Positions 49,841-58,659 of a stretch of 64,000 bases of DNA are shown in pieces. Within the stretch, counting starts at the first letter, position 1. Every line of letters begins with the position of its first letter. This DNA comes from JASGIT01 sp047601665 (GTDB lineage Bacteria; Pseudomonadota; Gammaproteobacteria; Burkholderiales; Burkholderiaceae_C), in the NCBI GenBank assembly GCA_047601665.1, contig JASGIT010000001.1, positions 3,410,001 to 3,474,000 of the forward strand, written 5' to 3'. A program made the position numbers and the translations under genes. The notes beneath the pieces were generated by a model that did no database searches, was not told where the DNA came from, and worked only from the letters and a program-made list of their open reading frames with translations.

Positions 49841-50716
49841 ATGCCCATTGACCCACGCCACCTGCTGGCACGCCCCTTTCCCGCCATCGAGCAGGCGTAC
49901 ACGCCGCGCGACACCCAGATCTACGCCCTGGGCCTGGGGCTGGGGGCCGACCCGCTGGACGCGGGGCAGCTGCGCTACGTCTACGAAGGGCAGAACGGCG
50001 CCGCGCTGCGCGCCATGCCCACCATGGCCAACGTGCTGGCCTACCCCGGCTTCTGGGCGCGCGAGAGCGACACCGGCATCACCTGGCAGAAGCTGCTGCA
50101 CGCCGAGCAGGAGATCCGCATCCATGCGCCGCTGCCCGCCAGCGGGCGGGTGAAGGGCCAGACCCGCATCACCGGCCTGTGGGACAAGGGCGAAGGCAAG
50201 GGCGCCTTCCTGCAGCAGACGCGCGAGATCACCGACGCGGCCACGGGCCAGCTGCTGGCCACCGTGGTGCAGCTGAGCCTGCTGCGCGGCGACGGCGGCT
50301 TTGGCGAAGGCGGCAGCGCCGGCGCGCCGCCCGCGCCGCACGCCATGCCCGAGGGCGTGCCCGACCATGTGTGCGACCTCGCCACGCCCGCGCAACTGGC
50401 GCTGATCTACCGCCTGAGCGGCGACCTGAACCCCTTGCACGCCGACCCGGCCGTGGCGTCGGCGGCGGGCTTCGCGCGCCCCATCCTGCACGGCATGGCG
50501 CTGATGGGCGTGGCCGCGCACGCCGTGCTGCGCACGGTGCTGGGCTACGACGACACCCGCTTCGCGGGTATGCGCGTGCGCTTCACCGCGCCCGCCTGGC
50601 CCGGCGACACGCTGCGCACCGAGATGTGGGTGCGCGGCGATACGGTTTCCCTGCGCACCACGGCGGTCGAACGCGGCGTGGTCGTTTTGAACAACGCGCG
50701 GGTCGACCTGCGCTGA
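49841..50716 (+). CDS. R-specific enoyl-CoA hydratase, double hot-dog MaoC type
   Basis: 291-residue hydratase-2-like protein. The N-terminal hot-dog (about residues 10-150) lacks a catalytic motif, while the second has the intact motif LSGDLNPLHADP with Asp195 and His200. This arrangement matches the hydratase 2 domain of peroxisomal MFE-2. It adds water to enoyl-CoA to give a 3R-hydroxyacyl-CoA. The SDR gene that follows could oxidise that product, and the thiolase could cleave it. It is the first gene of the plus-strand beta-oxidation operon. Confidence 0.92.
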   Translation: MPIDPRHLLARPFPAIEQAYTPRDTQIYALGLGLGADPLDAGQLRYVYEGQNGAALRAMPTMANVLAYPGFWARESDTGITWQKLLHAEQEIRIHAPLPASGRVKGQTRITGLWDKGEGKGAFLQQTREITDAATGQLLATVVQLSLLRGDGGFGEGGSAGAPPAPHAMPEGVPDHVCDLATPAQLALIYRLSGDLNPLHADPAVASAAGFARPILHGMALMGVAAHAVLRTVLGYDDTRFAGMRVRFTAPAWPGDTLRTEMWVRGDTVSLRTTAVERGVVVLNNARVDLR

Positions 50717-50741
50717 ACACCAACTTATCTAGGAGCAACAC

Positions 50742-51491
50742 ATGGATCTGGGACTCAAGGACAAGGTCGCCATCGTCACCGGCTCGGCGCGCGGCCTGGG
50801 CGCGGCCACGGCGCGCCGTCTGGCGCAGGAGGGCGCGAAGGTCATCATCACCGACATCAACGCCGAACTGGCGCAGGCCACCGCCAAAGCATTGCAGGCC
50901 GAGGGCCTGGCCGCGCACTGCGTGGTGGGCGACATCACCAAGGGCGCCGACGTGCAGCGCCTGGTCGACGAGACCGTGGCCCACTTCGGCGGCGTGCACA
51001 TCCTGGTGAACAATGCGGGCTCGCCGCGCGACAAGTACCTCGTCAAGATGAGCGAGGACGACTGGGACTTCGTCATGGCCGTCATGCTCAAGGGCGCGTT
51101 CCTGGCGGCCAAGGCGGTAATGCCGCACTTCATCAACCAGGGCTGGGGCCGCGTGATCAACATCAGCTCGCGCGCGCACCTGGGCAACCCCACGCAGGCC
51201 AACTACTCGGCGGCCAAGGCGGGGCTGATCGGCATGGCCAAGGCGCTGTCGAAGGAAGAGGGGCGCTACGGCGTCACCTGCAACTGCGTGGCGCCGGGCT
51301 TCATGGAGACGGAGATGGTGAAGGCGCTGCCCACCTACGAAACCATCAAGGACAACGCCGTGGCCGCCCAGCCGATCAAGCGCGTGGGTGTGCCTGAGGA
51401 CATCGCCGACGCCGTGGCCTTCCTGGCCAGCGAGCGCGCGGGTTTCATCAGCGGCGAAGTGCTGCACGTGACCGGCGGGCGCTACGGTTGA
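50742..51491 (+). CDS. Short-chain dehydrogenase, FabG/hydroxyacyl-CoA dehydrogenase type
   Basis: 249-residue SDR with TGSARGLG at 14-21, NNAGSP, the catalytic Ser in NISSRAHLG and YSAAKAGL. The end GEVLHVTGGRYG is typical of FabG-like enzymes. Following a hydratase 2 and preceding a thiolase, it most likely oxidises the 3R-hydroxyacyl-CoA to a 3-ketoacyl-CoA. TAGGAGCAACAC lies before the ATG. A palindromic repeat begins five bases after the stop. Confidence 0.92.
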   Translation: MDLGLKDKVAIVTGSARGLGAATARRLAQEGAKVIITDINAELAQATAKALQAEGLAAHCVVGDITKGADVQRLVDETVAHFGGVHILVNNAGSPRDKYLVKMSEDDWDFVMAVMLKGAFLAAKAVMPHFINQGWGRVINISSRAHLGNPTQANYSAAKAGLIGMAKALSKEEGRYGVTCNCVAPGFMETEMVKALPTYETIKDNAVAAQPIKRVGVPEDIADAVAFLASERAGFISGEVLHVTGGRYG

Positions 51492-51495
51492 AACT

Positions 51496-51550
51496 TCAAA
51501 AAAGATAGCTGCCAGCGCTTGATGGACAGGCGCTGGAGGCCGATTTCATT
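51496..51550 (+). repeat. Palindromic intergenic repeat, copy 10
   Basis: AAGATAGCTGCCAGCGCTTG, ATGGACAGGCGCTGG and AGGCCGATTTC are near consensus. It lies inside the plus-strand operon between the SDR and thiolase genes and lacks a T-run, so it should not be a full terminator. Confidence 0.85.
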
Positions 51551-51576
51551 CCAAACGGATTCAAGAGGCATTGAAC

Positions 51577-52782
51577 ATGAAACGAGCAGCCATCGTCTCC
51601 CCCCTGCGCACCCCCGTGGGCGCCTTCGGCGGGGCATTGAAAGGCATTCCCGTCGAGGAACTGGGCGCCACCGTGGCGCGCGCCATCGTGCAGCGCACGG
51701 GGCTGGACCCTGCGCGCATCGACGACGTGGTCTTCGCCCAGAGCTACGCGAGCGGCGAAACGCCGTGCACGGGCCGCTGGGTCGCGCTGCAGGCGGGCTT
51801 CCCCATCGAGGTAGCGGGTATGCAGCTCGACCGGCGCTGCGGCGGCGGCGTGCAGGCCATTGCCACGGCGGCCATGATGGTGCAGACCGGCGCGGCCGAC
51901 GTGGTCCTGGCCGGCGGCGTGGAGAGCATGAGCAACGTCGAGTACTACACCACCGACATGCGCTGGGGCAAGCGCGCCGGCACCGTGAAGCTGCACGACC
52001 GCCTGGACCGCGGCCGCGAGCGCTCGCAGCCCGAGAGCCGCTTCGGCAAGATCAGCGGCATGATCGAGACCGCCGAGACGCTGGCGCGCGAATACGAGAT
52101 CAGCCGCGAGGCCTCCGACCGCTTCGCCGCGCGCAGCCACCAGCGCGCCGCCGCCGCGCAGGCCGCCAAGCTGTTCGATGCGGAAATCGTCCCCGTCTCC
52201 GTGCCGCAGCGCAAGGGCGACCCGCTCCTCGTGGCGCAGGACGAAGGCGTGCGCGGCGACACCACGGCCGAGAGCCTGGCCAAGATGCGCACCATCATGA
52301 AAGAGGGCGTGGTCACCGCCGGCAACGCCTGCCAGCAGAACGACGCTGCCGCCGCCTGCCTGGTCGTGGCCGAGGACAAGCTCGAAGCGCTGGGCCTGGA
52401 ACCCATCGGCTGGCTGACCGGCTGGGCCGCCGCCGGCTGCGACCCGGCGCGCATGGGCATCGGCCCCGTGCCCGCCGTGCAAAAGGTGCTGGCGCGCACC
52501 GGCCTGAAGTTCGACCAGATGGACCTGATCGAGCTCAACGAAGCCTTCGCCTGCCAGGCGCTGGCCTGCGTCAAGGGCTGGGGCAGCAGCATGGAGGCGC
52601 TGGAGGACAGGCTCAACGTCAACGGCTCGGGCATCTCGCTGGGCCACCCCGTGGGCGCTACGGGCGTGCGCATCCTGGCCACGCTGCTGCACGAGATGCA
52701 GCGCCGCAAGGCCCGCTACGGCCTTGAAACCATGTGCATCGGCGGCGGCCAGGGCATCGCCATGATCGTAGAGCGCGCCTGA
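51577..52782 (+). CDS. Acetyl-CoA acetyltransferase (thiolase)
   Basis: 401-residue thiolase with a complete active site: nucleophile Cys88 in LDRRCGGGVQA, NEAFACQ, LGHPVGATG and the C-terminal Cys in ETMCIGGGQG. It cleaves 3-ketoacyl-CoA in this setting or condenses acetyl-CoA. The ATG at 51577 is preceded by CAAGAGGC; a TTG six bases earlier is less likely. It lies between the SDR and the acyl-CoA synthetase, completing the hydratase-dehydrogenase-thiolase order. Confidence 0.94.
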   Translation: MKRAAIVSPLRTPVGAFGGALKGIPVEELGATVARAIVQRTGLDPARIDDVVFAQSYASGETPCTGRWVALQAGFPIEVAGMQLDRRCGGGVQAIATAAMMVQTGAADVVLAGGVESMSNVEYYTTDMRWGKRAGTVKLHDRLDRGRERSQPESRFGKISGMIETAETLAREYEISREASDRFAARSHQRAAAAQAAKLFDAEIVPVSVPQRKGDPLLVAQDEGVRGDTTAESLAKMRTIMKEGVVTAGNACQQNDAAAACLVVAEDKLEALGLEPIGWLTGWAAAGCDPARMGIGPVPAVQKVLARTGLKFDQMDLIELNEAFACQALACVKGWGSSMEALEDRLNVNGSGISLGHPVGATGVRILATLLHEMQRRKARYGLETMCIGGGQGIAMIVERA

Positions 52783-52796
52783 ACGGAGACGAAACC

Positions 52797-54740
52797 ATGA
52801 CCACCACCGATTCCTCCCAGGCCTGGCAGCCGGGCTCGCGCGAATTGAAAAACTCCGGCATCGTGCAGCTCATGCGCGCGCTGGGCGTGCCCACCTACGA
52901 CGAGCTGATGCGCGTCTCCGTGGCCGAGCCCGAGCGCTACTGGAACACCGTGATGCGCGAATGCGCCATTGCGTGGGACCAGCAGCCCACCGGCTACACC
53001 GACCTGTCGCGCGGCCCCCAGTTCCCGAGCTGGTTCCCCGGCGGCAGGCTCAACTGGGTCAACACCATCTACGCCTGGGCGCGCAACCCCGCCACCGCGC
53101 AGCAGAAGGCCGTGGTGGCCGAGCGCGAGGACGGCAGTGTCAGCGAACTGACCTACGCCGAGCTGGAGCAGCGCGTGCGCGACTTCGCCGCCGGGCTGGC
53201 GCAGCAGGGCGTGAAGCAGGGCGACCGCATCGGCCTGCTGATGGAGAACGGCATTGAAGCCACCATCTCGCTGATGGCCATCGTCCACCTGGGCGCGTTG
53301 GTCGTGCCGCTGTTCAGCGGCTTCGGCGTCGATGCCATCGTGGCGCGCCTGTCGGCCGCCGAGGCGGGCATGGTCATCGCCTCCACCGGCTTCTCGCGCC
53401 GCACCAAGCGCGTGGACGTGCAGGGCGCGCTGCGCGATGCTTGGCGCCAACTGCCGCTGTTGGAAAAAGTCATCTGGAAGCGCGCCGAGGGCGAAGCCGC
53501 GCAGGACGCGCGCGACCTCGACTGGCAGCAGGTCGCCACCGTGGCGAAGGGGCAGGGCCAGGACGCCGTCTCCGTCACGCCCGATACGCCCTTCATGGTC
53601 ATCTACACCTCGGGCACCACGGGCAAGCCCAAGGGCGTGGTGCACGTGCACGGCAGTTTCCCCATCAAGATCGCGCACGACTCGCTGATCCACTTCGACG
53701 TGCACCCCGGCGACGTGTACTGCTGGCCCGCCGACATGGGCTGGATCGCCGGCACCCTGGTGCTGGGCTGCGCGCTGTTGCGCGGCGCCACGCTGGTATG
53801 CTACGACGGCGCGCCCGACTACCCCGACTGGTCGCGCATGTCGCGCATCGTGGAGCGCCACAAGGTCACGCAGTTCGGCTCGGCCCCCACGCTCATTCGC
53901 GGCATGATCAGCAACGAAGCGTTGGCGCTCCAGGGCGACCGCTCCACCGTGCGCCTGCTCATCACGGCGGGCGAGGGCATCGCGCCCGAGCATTTCAGCT
54001 GGTTCCAGAACCGCTTCGGCGACGGCACGGCACCGGTCATCAACTACACCGGCGGCACCGAGGTCTCGGGCGCGCTGCTGGCCAGTGTGCCGATCCGGCC
54101 GATTCCGCCCAGCGGCTTCAACACCATCTCGCCCGGCGTGGCGGCCGACGTGGTCAATACCGAAGGCAAGAGCGTCACCGGCGAGGTGGGCGAGCTGGCC
54201 ATCCGCGCGCCCTTCGTGGGCATGACGCACTCCTTCTGGCGCGACGACGATCGCTATCTGGAGAGCTACTGGCAGACCATCCCCGGCATCTGGGTGCATG
54301 GCGACCTGGCGTTGCGCACGCCCGAAGGCAACTTCTTCATGATGGGCCGTTCGGACGACACCCTCAAGGTCGCCGGCAAGCGCCTGGGCCCGGCCGAGGT
54401 GGAAGAGGTGGTGCTGGAGCTGCCCGGCGTGGCCGAGGCCGCCGCCATCGGCGTGGCCGATGCCGACAAGGGCCAGAAGCTGGTGGTGTTCGTGGTGCCC
54501 AAGCCGGGCGTGACGGAAGACCTGCCGGCCCTCGTCACCGGCCACGTGGAAAAGCGCCTGGGCAAGCCCTTCCGCCCGGGCAAGGTGCACGTGGTGGGGC
54601 AACTGCCCAAGACGCGCAGCTCCAAGATCATGCGCCGCGTGATCCGCAGCGTGTACTGCGGCCAGCCGCCGGGCGACCTGTCGTCGCTCGACAACCCCGC
54701 CGCGCTCGACGAAGTGCGCGCCGCCATCCCCGCGGCCTGA
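52797..54740 (+). CDS. Acetyl/propionyl-CoA synthetase-like acyl-CoA ligase
   Basis: 647-residue adenylate-forming enzyme of the acetyl-CoA synthetase type, with the N-terminal ACAS segment (GGRLNWVNTIYAWARNP), the ATP loop MVIYTSGTTGKPKGVVHVHG, WPADMGWIAG, and GRSDDTLKVAGKRLGPAEVEE. The C-terminal acetylation-site region reads TRSSKIMRRV, where Acs has TRSGKIMRR. Length matches Acs (about 650). It likely activates a short acid for the operon's beta-oxidation set. The ATG at 52797 follows CGGAGACGAAACC. Confidence 0.93.
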   Translation: MTTTDSSQAWQPGSRELKNSGIVQLMRALGVPTYDELMRVSVAEPERYWNTVMRECAIAWDQQPTGYTDLSRGPQFPSWFPGGRLNWVNTIYAWARNPATAQQKAVVAEREDGSVSELTYAELEQRVRDFAAGLAQQGVKQGDRIGLLMENGIEATISLMAIVHLGALVVPLFSGFGVDAIVARLSAAEAGMVIASTGFSRRTKRVDVQGALRDAWRQLPLLEKVIWKRAEGEAAQDARDLDWQQVATVAKGQGQDAVSVTPDTPFMVIYTSGTTGKPKGVVHVHGSFPIKIAHDSLIHFDVHPGDVYCWPADMGWIAGTLVLGCALLRGATLVCYDGAPDYPDWSRMSRIVERHKVTQFGSAPTLIRGMISNEALALQGDRSTVRLLITAGEGIAPEHFSWFQNRFGDGTAPVINYTGGTEVSGALLASVPIRPIPPSGFNTISPGVAADVVNTEGKSVTGEVGELAIRAPFVGMTHSFWRDDDRYLESYWQTIPGIWVHGDLALRTPEGNFFMMGRSDDTLKVAGKRLGPAEVEEVVLELPGVAEAAAIGVADADKGQKLVVFVVPKPGVTEDLPALVTGHVEKRLGKPFRPGKVHVVGQLPKTRSSKIMRRVIRSVYCGQPPGDLSSLDNPAALDEVRAAIPAA

Positions 54741-54762
54741 CGCTCAACGCCGCCCGAAGCCC

Positions 54763-55614
54763 ATGCACGGCCGCACCGCCGCCAGCGCTCCCCCTGTGGC
54801 CACGCAGCCCGCGCTGGCCAGCATGTCCGCCTGGCTGCGCCCCGAGCCGGGGATGACGGTGGTGACCCCGCTGGTGCGCGCGCTGATGCTGATTTCAGCC
54901 TTCGCGCCGCACGAGCGCTGGCTGGGCAACGGCCAGCTTGCGCACCGCACCGGGCTGCCGCCCTCCACCGTGACGCGCATTGCCCATTCGCTCGTGCAGC
55001 TGGGCTACTTGCAGTACGGGGACGAGGAGCGCAAGTACCGGCTCTCGCCCGCCGTGCTGGGCCTGGGCTATGCGGCCATCGCGCATTCGGCCATCCAGGG
55101 GCTGGCGGGCGAGCACATGGCGGCCTTCGCGCGGCAGCACAAGGTGCACGTCTGCCTGGCCGTGCGCGACAGGCTGGACCTCGTGGTGCTCGAATGCCGG
55201 CGCAGCCTGGAGTCGCCCGTGAGGCTGACGCTGCACGTGGGTATGCGGGTGGGCATCGCGCTGTCGCCCATGGGCTGGTCGCTGCTCGCGGCCCTGCCCG
55301 AGCTGGAGCGCAGCTACCTGCTGGAAAACGTGGAGCGCCGCATGGCCCGCGACTGGCCCCGGCTGCGCCGCCGCGTGGGCGAGGGCGTGGCCCAGGTCGG
55401 CGACAAGGGGTACTGCAGCGCGATCGGCGAATGGGAGCCCGACCTGGGCGTGCTCGCCATGCCCGTTCTACTGGAAGGCACCTCGCCCTTCGTGCTGGCC
55501 TGCATCGGCGCCAGCCAGGGCATGACCCGTGCACGGGTGGAGCGCGAACTGGGGCCCCGCCTGCTGGCGATGGGTCGGGCGCTGCAGACCGAATTCAACC
55601 TGATCGGCCACTAG
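54763..55614 (+). CDS. IclR-family transcriptional regulator
   Basis: 283-residue regulator embedded in a catabolic operon. The HTH segment is NGQLAHRTGLPPSTVTRIAHSLVQLGYL, about residues 52-79, and the effector domain ends ERELGPRLLAMGRALQTEFN. It lies 22 bases after the ligase and 32 bases before a CoA-transferase, so it is probably co-transcribed and autoregulatory. No ribosome site precedes the ATG at 54763; an in-frame ATG at 54823 is possible. Confidence 0.88.
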   Translation: MHGRTAASAPPVATQPALASMSAWLRPEPGMTVVTPLVRALMLISAFAPHERWLGNGQLAHRTGLPPSTVTRIAHSLVQLGYLQYGDEERKYRLSPAVLGLGYAAIAHSAIQGLAGEHMAAFARQHKVHVCLAVRDRLDLVVLECRRSLESPVRLTLHVGMRVGIALSPMGWSLLAALPELERSYLLENVERRMARDWPRLRRRVGEGVAQVGDKGYCSAIGEWEPDLGVLAMPVLLEGTSPFVLACIGASQGMTRARVERELGPRLLAMGRALQTEFNLIGH

Positions 55615-55646
55615 ACACCAGGCTGATCCTCCTGCGAAAGAAAAGC

Positions 55647-56828
55647 ATGAAAGTACTCGAAGGCATCAAGGTTCTGGACTTCGGCCGCTTCATCGCCGGG
55701 CCGTACTGCGCGGCCCTGCTGGCCGACTACGGCGCCGAGGTCATCCGCATCGACCGCGTGGAGGGCGGGGAAGACCGCTACATCGTGCCCGTCACCGACA
55801 GCGGCGAGGGCGCGATGTTCCTGCAGCTCAACCGCAACAAGCGCTCGCTGACGCTGGACCTCGCCAGCCCCGAGGGCCGCGAGATCGTGCGCAAGCTGGT
55901 CGCGGGCGCCGACGTGGTCATCGCCAACATGCCGCCGCGCACGCTCAAGAGCCTGGGGCTGGACTACGAAACCCTGTGCGGCATCAAGCCCGACATCATC
56001 CTCGTGGCCTCCAACGCCTTCGGCAACGCCGAGGCCGTGCGCGACCGCGTGGGTTTCGACGGCGTGGGCCAGACCCTGAGCGGCGCGGTGCACATGGCCG
56101 GCACGCCCGACCAGCCGCAGAAGGCCATGGTGCCCGTGGTGGACTTCGCCACCTCCTTCGCCTGCGCCCTGGGCGCCATGCTCGCGCTCTACGAACGAAA
56201 GCAGAGCGGCAAGGGCCAGGAAGTCAGCGGCTCGCTGTTGTGCACGGGCCTGAACATGGCCAGCGGCGCATTGATCGAGGAAGCGGTGCTGGGTCTGGAC
56301 CGCCAGGCCACGCTCAACCGCGCGGGCAGCTACGCGCCGTCCGACATCTTCAAGGCCAAGGACGGCTGGTTCATCATCCAGATCATCGGACGCCCCATGT
56401 TCAAAAGCTGGGTGCAGCTCGTGGGCCGCCCCGAGTTCCTCGACGACCCGCGCTTCGCCGACGACAGGCTGCGCGGCGAGCACGGCGAGTTCCTGAGCGG
56501 CGTGATGAGCGACTGGAGCCGGGACAAGACGCTGGACGAGGCCCTGGCGCTGCTGGAGAAGGCCCGCATCCCCGCCGGCCGCGTCAACTCGCCGCGCCAG
56601 GCGCTGGAGGACGAGACTGTCAAGGCCGCCAACCTCATCCAATGGATGGACTACCCGGGGACATCCAAGAAGGTGCCCATCTTCGCCACGCCCGTGTCCT
56701 TGTCGCGTAACCCGCCCGAGATCCGCGTGCGCGCACCGCTCAACGGCGAACACACCGACGAAGTGCTGGCCGAAATCGGCTATGACGCCGCTGCCGTCGC
56801 CGCGCTGCGCCAGCGGCGGATTGTGTAG
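55647..56828 (+). CDS. CaiB/BaiF (type III) CoA-transferase
   Basis: 393-residue family III CoA-transferase. IKVLDFGRFIAGPYCAALLADYGAEVIRID opens the Rossmann-like domain, LNRNKRSLTLDL is typical, and the Asp in VVDFATSFAC aligns with the nucleophile. The His of the racemase subgroup is not present. It completes the 49.8-56.8 kb operon and gives a second route, besides the ligase, to put CoA on the substrate acid. It converges on a LysR gene 33 bases away. Confidence 0.91.
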   Translation: MKVLEGIKVLDFGRFIAGPYCAALLADYGAEVIRIDRVEGGEDRYIVPVTDSGEGAMFLQLNRNKRSLTLDLASPEGREIVRKLVAGADVVIANMPPRTLKSLGLDYETLCGIKPDIILVASNAFGNAEAVRDRVGFDGVGQTLSGAVHMAGTPDQPQKAMVPVVDFATSFACALGAMLALYERKQSGKGQEVSGSLLCTGLNMASGALIEEAVLGLDRQATLNRAGSYAPSDIFKAKDGWFIIQIIGRPMFKSWVQLVGRPEFLDDPRFADDRLRGEHGEFLSGVMSDWSRDKTLDEALALLEKARIPAGRVNSPRQALEDETVKAANLIQWMDYPGTSKKVPIFATPVSLSRNPPEIRVRAPLNGEHTDEVLAEIGYDAAAVAALRQRRIV

Positions 56829-56861
56829 GGGCGGTTCAAAAAGACGGGCTCGAACCGGCTC

Positions 56862-57797
56862 TCACGGCCCGAGCCACCGTCCCTTCGGCCAAGCGTCGCT
56901 GTGAATTGCGCGACGCGCCTCTTGCACAAGGAGATCGACCGCGCAGCGCACGTGCCGTGCGGTCGGGCGGTGCGCCGGCAGGGCCAGCATGATGGTGCGG
57001 CTGATGCCCGGAGCGGCGAGGGGAGCGCCTTTGAGCGTGCGATTCTGCAAATCCTCTGCAATGGCGATAGGGGGCAGGATAGTCAGCCCATGCCCGCCGA
57101 GCACCAGGCTTCTCTGCACGTTCAGGTCATTGGTCTCGGCCGACAGGTTCAGCGTGACCTTGGCAACCGCGCAAGCATGTTCGACCAGTGTCCGGATTCC
57201 GTGCGGCGCGCTAGGGAGCACGACCCTGTGTTTGGACAACTCGGCCAACGTGACGGGACGGCCCGGGCGCAGCTTGCTTTCCGGAGGGCCAATGACCCAC
57301 AGCGCATCCTCCACCAGGGGCGTGGTCTGGATGTCTGAAGAACGTTCCGCGCCGTAGATCAGCGCTGCATCCACCTCGCCCGAGGCGAGCCATTTCATCA
57401 AGGTGCCTGCATACCCCACGACGATGCGCACGCGGATCTCCGGGTAGGTGGACGCCACCGCCGACACCAGCGGATTGGCGAGCAAATCCCCGGTGCTGGG
57501 CAGCAGGCCCAGCGTGACCAGGCCGCTCACGCTGCCCGTGGCCGTGCCGACCACCTCCATGCGCGCGCGATCGAGTTCCAGCAGGGCGCGGCGGGCATAG
57601 CCGACCAGCGCTTTGCCCGCGTCGGTCAGTGCCATGCCGTGGCGTTCACGCTCGAACAGCGGGGTGCCGATGTTTTCCTCCAGTAGCCGAATCTGGCGCG
57701 AGACAGCCGGTTGAACCAGATTCAGCATCTCGGCCGCGCGGGTCACGTTGCCGGTGTCGGCCACCATCAAAAAAGCGCGCAATTGCTTCAAGTCCAT
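56862..57797 (-). CDS. LysR-family transcriptional regulator
   Basis: 311-residue regulator. The winged helix covers residues 1-65 (MDLKQLRAFLMVADTGNVTRAAEMLNLVQPAVSRQIRLLE), followed by an effector domain. It is transcribed away from the MaoC-phaC-acyl-CoA dehydrogenase-ligase operon across a 394-bp gap, the standard arrangement for a LysR activator and its target. It resembles NAC/CbbR-type LysR proteins in HTH but the ligand is unknown. Confidence 0.91.
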   Translation of the reverse strand: MDLKQLRAFLMVADTGNVTRAAEMLNLVQPAVSRQIRLLEENIGTPLFERERHGMALTDAGKALVGYARRALLELDRARMEVVGTATGSVSGLVTLGLLPSTGDLLANPLVSAVASTYPEIRVRIVVGYAGTLMKWLASGEVDAALIYGAERSSDIQTTPLVEDALWVIGPPESKLRPGRPVTLAELSKHRVVLPSAPHGIRTLVEHACAVAKVTLNLSAETNDLNVQRSLVLGGHGLTILPPIAIAEDLQNRTLKGAPLAAPGISRTIMLALPAHRPTARHVRCAVDLLVQEARRAIHSDAWPKGRWLGP

Positions 57798-58191
57798 TGG
57801 CGATGTTCCATGGGGGAATGGGTTTGGAATGCAAACAGCCTATTTCACGAAGCAGAGGATCAATTTTTCTTATTCCTTCTCCTGCCTGTGCATTCAAGGC
57901 ATCGCTGGCGGCTTGCCATGAATCCCTGAGCAGACACCAGCCATGTTCTTGAGCTTACTGCGCTTGGCGGCGGCGCTGCATAAAGAACTGTGATGGTGGA
58001 ATTCTCAAATTCTATTTCAGAAGGTGAACCATGACGTTTTATGATTTTTGAACTATTCGGTGACTCGCAAGCGCTCTTCAACGATCCAGTCCATGGGACT
58101 GGCCCAAGAGGGATTGAGCCTTCACTGATCAAGGCTGGCGTTGCCTGCATCCGGGCGGCTGCGTCGCAAGAAAAAAATGACAGGAGACCCC
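57798..58191. promoter_or_regulatory. Divergent intergenic region upstream of the phaC operon
   Basis: This 394-bp gap is visibly richer in A and T than its surroundings, especially 57840-57880 and 57985-58050. It probably holds the promoters and operator of the LysR gene and the phaC operon. I find no clear palindrome, repeat copy or real gene. A six-codon ATG reading frame at 58031 (MTFYDF) is preceded by GAAGGTGAACC but is too short to judge. Confidence 0.5.
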
Positions 58192-58632
58192 ATGAACGCG
58201 CTGAACGGCTACGACTTCGAGGATCTGGAAGAGGGCATGTGCGCCAGCTTCGCCAAGACCATCACGGAGGCGGACATCGTGCTGTTCTCCGGCGTATCGG
58301 GCGACACCAACGCCGTCCACCTCGACGAAGAATTTGCACAGACCACGCCGTTCAAGGGCCGCATTGCCCACGGCATGTTGGCCGCGAGCGTGATTTCCGC
58401 CGCCATGGCGGGCCGTCTGCCCGGTCCGGGCAGCGTGTACCTGGGGCAGAGCCTGCGCTTCAAGGCCCCCGTGCGCCCGGGCGACACGGTGCGCGCAACA
58501 GTGACCGTCAAGGAGTTGGATGCCGAAAGGCGCCGCGTGACCTTGAGCACGGTTTGCTCCGTCGGCGACAGGCCCGTGATCGAGGGAGAGGCCCTCGTCA
58601 TGCCGACCTCCCGTGCCGCGCGCGCGGGCTGA
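58192..58632 (+). CDS. MaoC/PhaJ-type R-specific enoyl-CoA hydratase
   Basis: 146-residue single hot-dog hydratase with the intact motif FSGVSGDTNAVHLDEEFA (Asp38, His43) and FKGRIAHGML. It is the length of PhaJ, which converts enoyl-CoA from beta-oxidation to 3R-hydroxyacyl-CoA, the monomer for PHA synthase. The gene directly upstream of phaC makes that role likely. The ATG at 58192 follows CAGGAGACCCC; an earlier in-frame start at 58141 would include that site. Confidence 0.92.
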   Translation: MNALNGYDFEDLEEGMCASFAKTITEADIVLFSGVSGDTNAVHLDEEFAQTTPFKGRIAHGMLAASVISAAMAGRLPGPGSVYLGQSLRFKAPVRPGDTVRATVTVKELDAERRRVTLSTVCSVGDRPVIEGEALVMPTSRAARAG

Positions 58633-58659
58633 AGACCCATCCACTCCAGGGACCAGCAC

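Noticed and set aside
3871..51550. CRISPR-like array made of the ten repeats
   Set aside because: Copies are kilobases apart, in both orientations, palindromic and without spacer regularity or cas genes.
57860..58150. 96-residue minus-strand frame in the phaC upstream gap
   Set aside because: No recognisable domain, no good ribosome site and it occupies the expected LysR/phaC control region.
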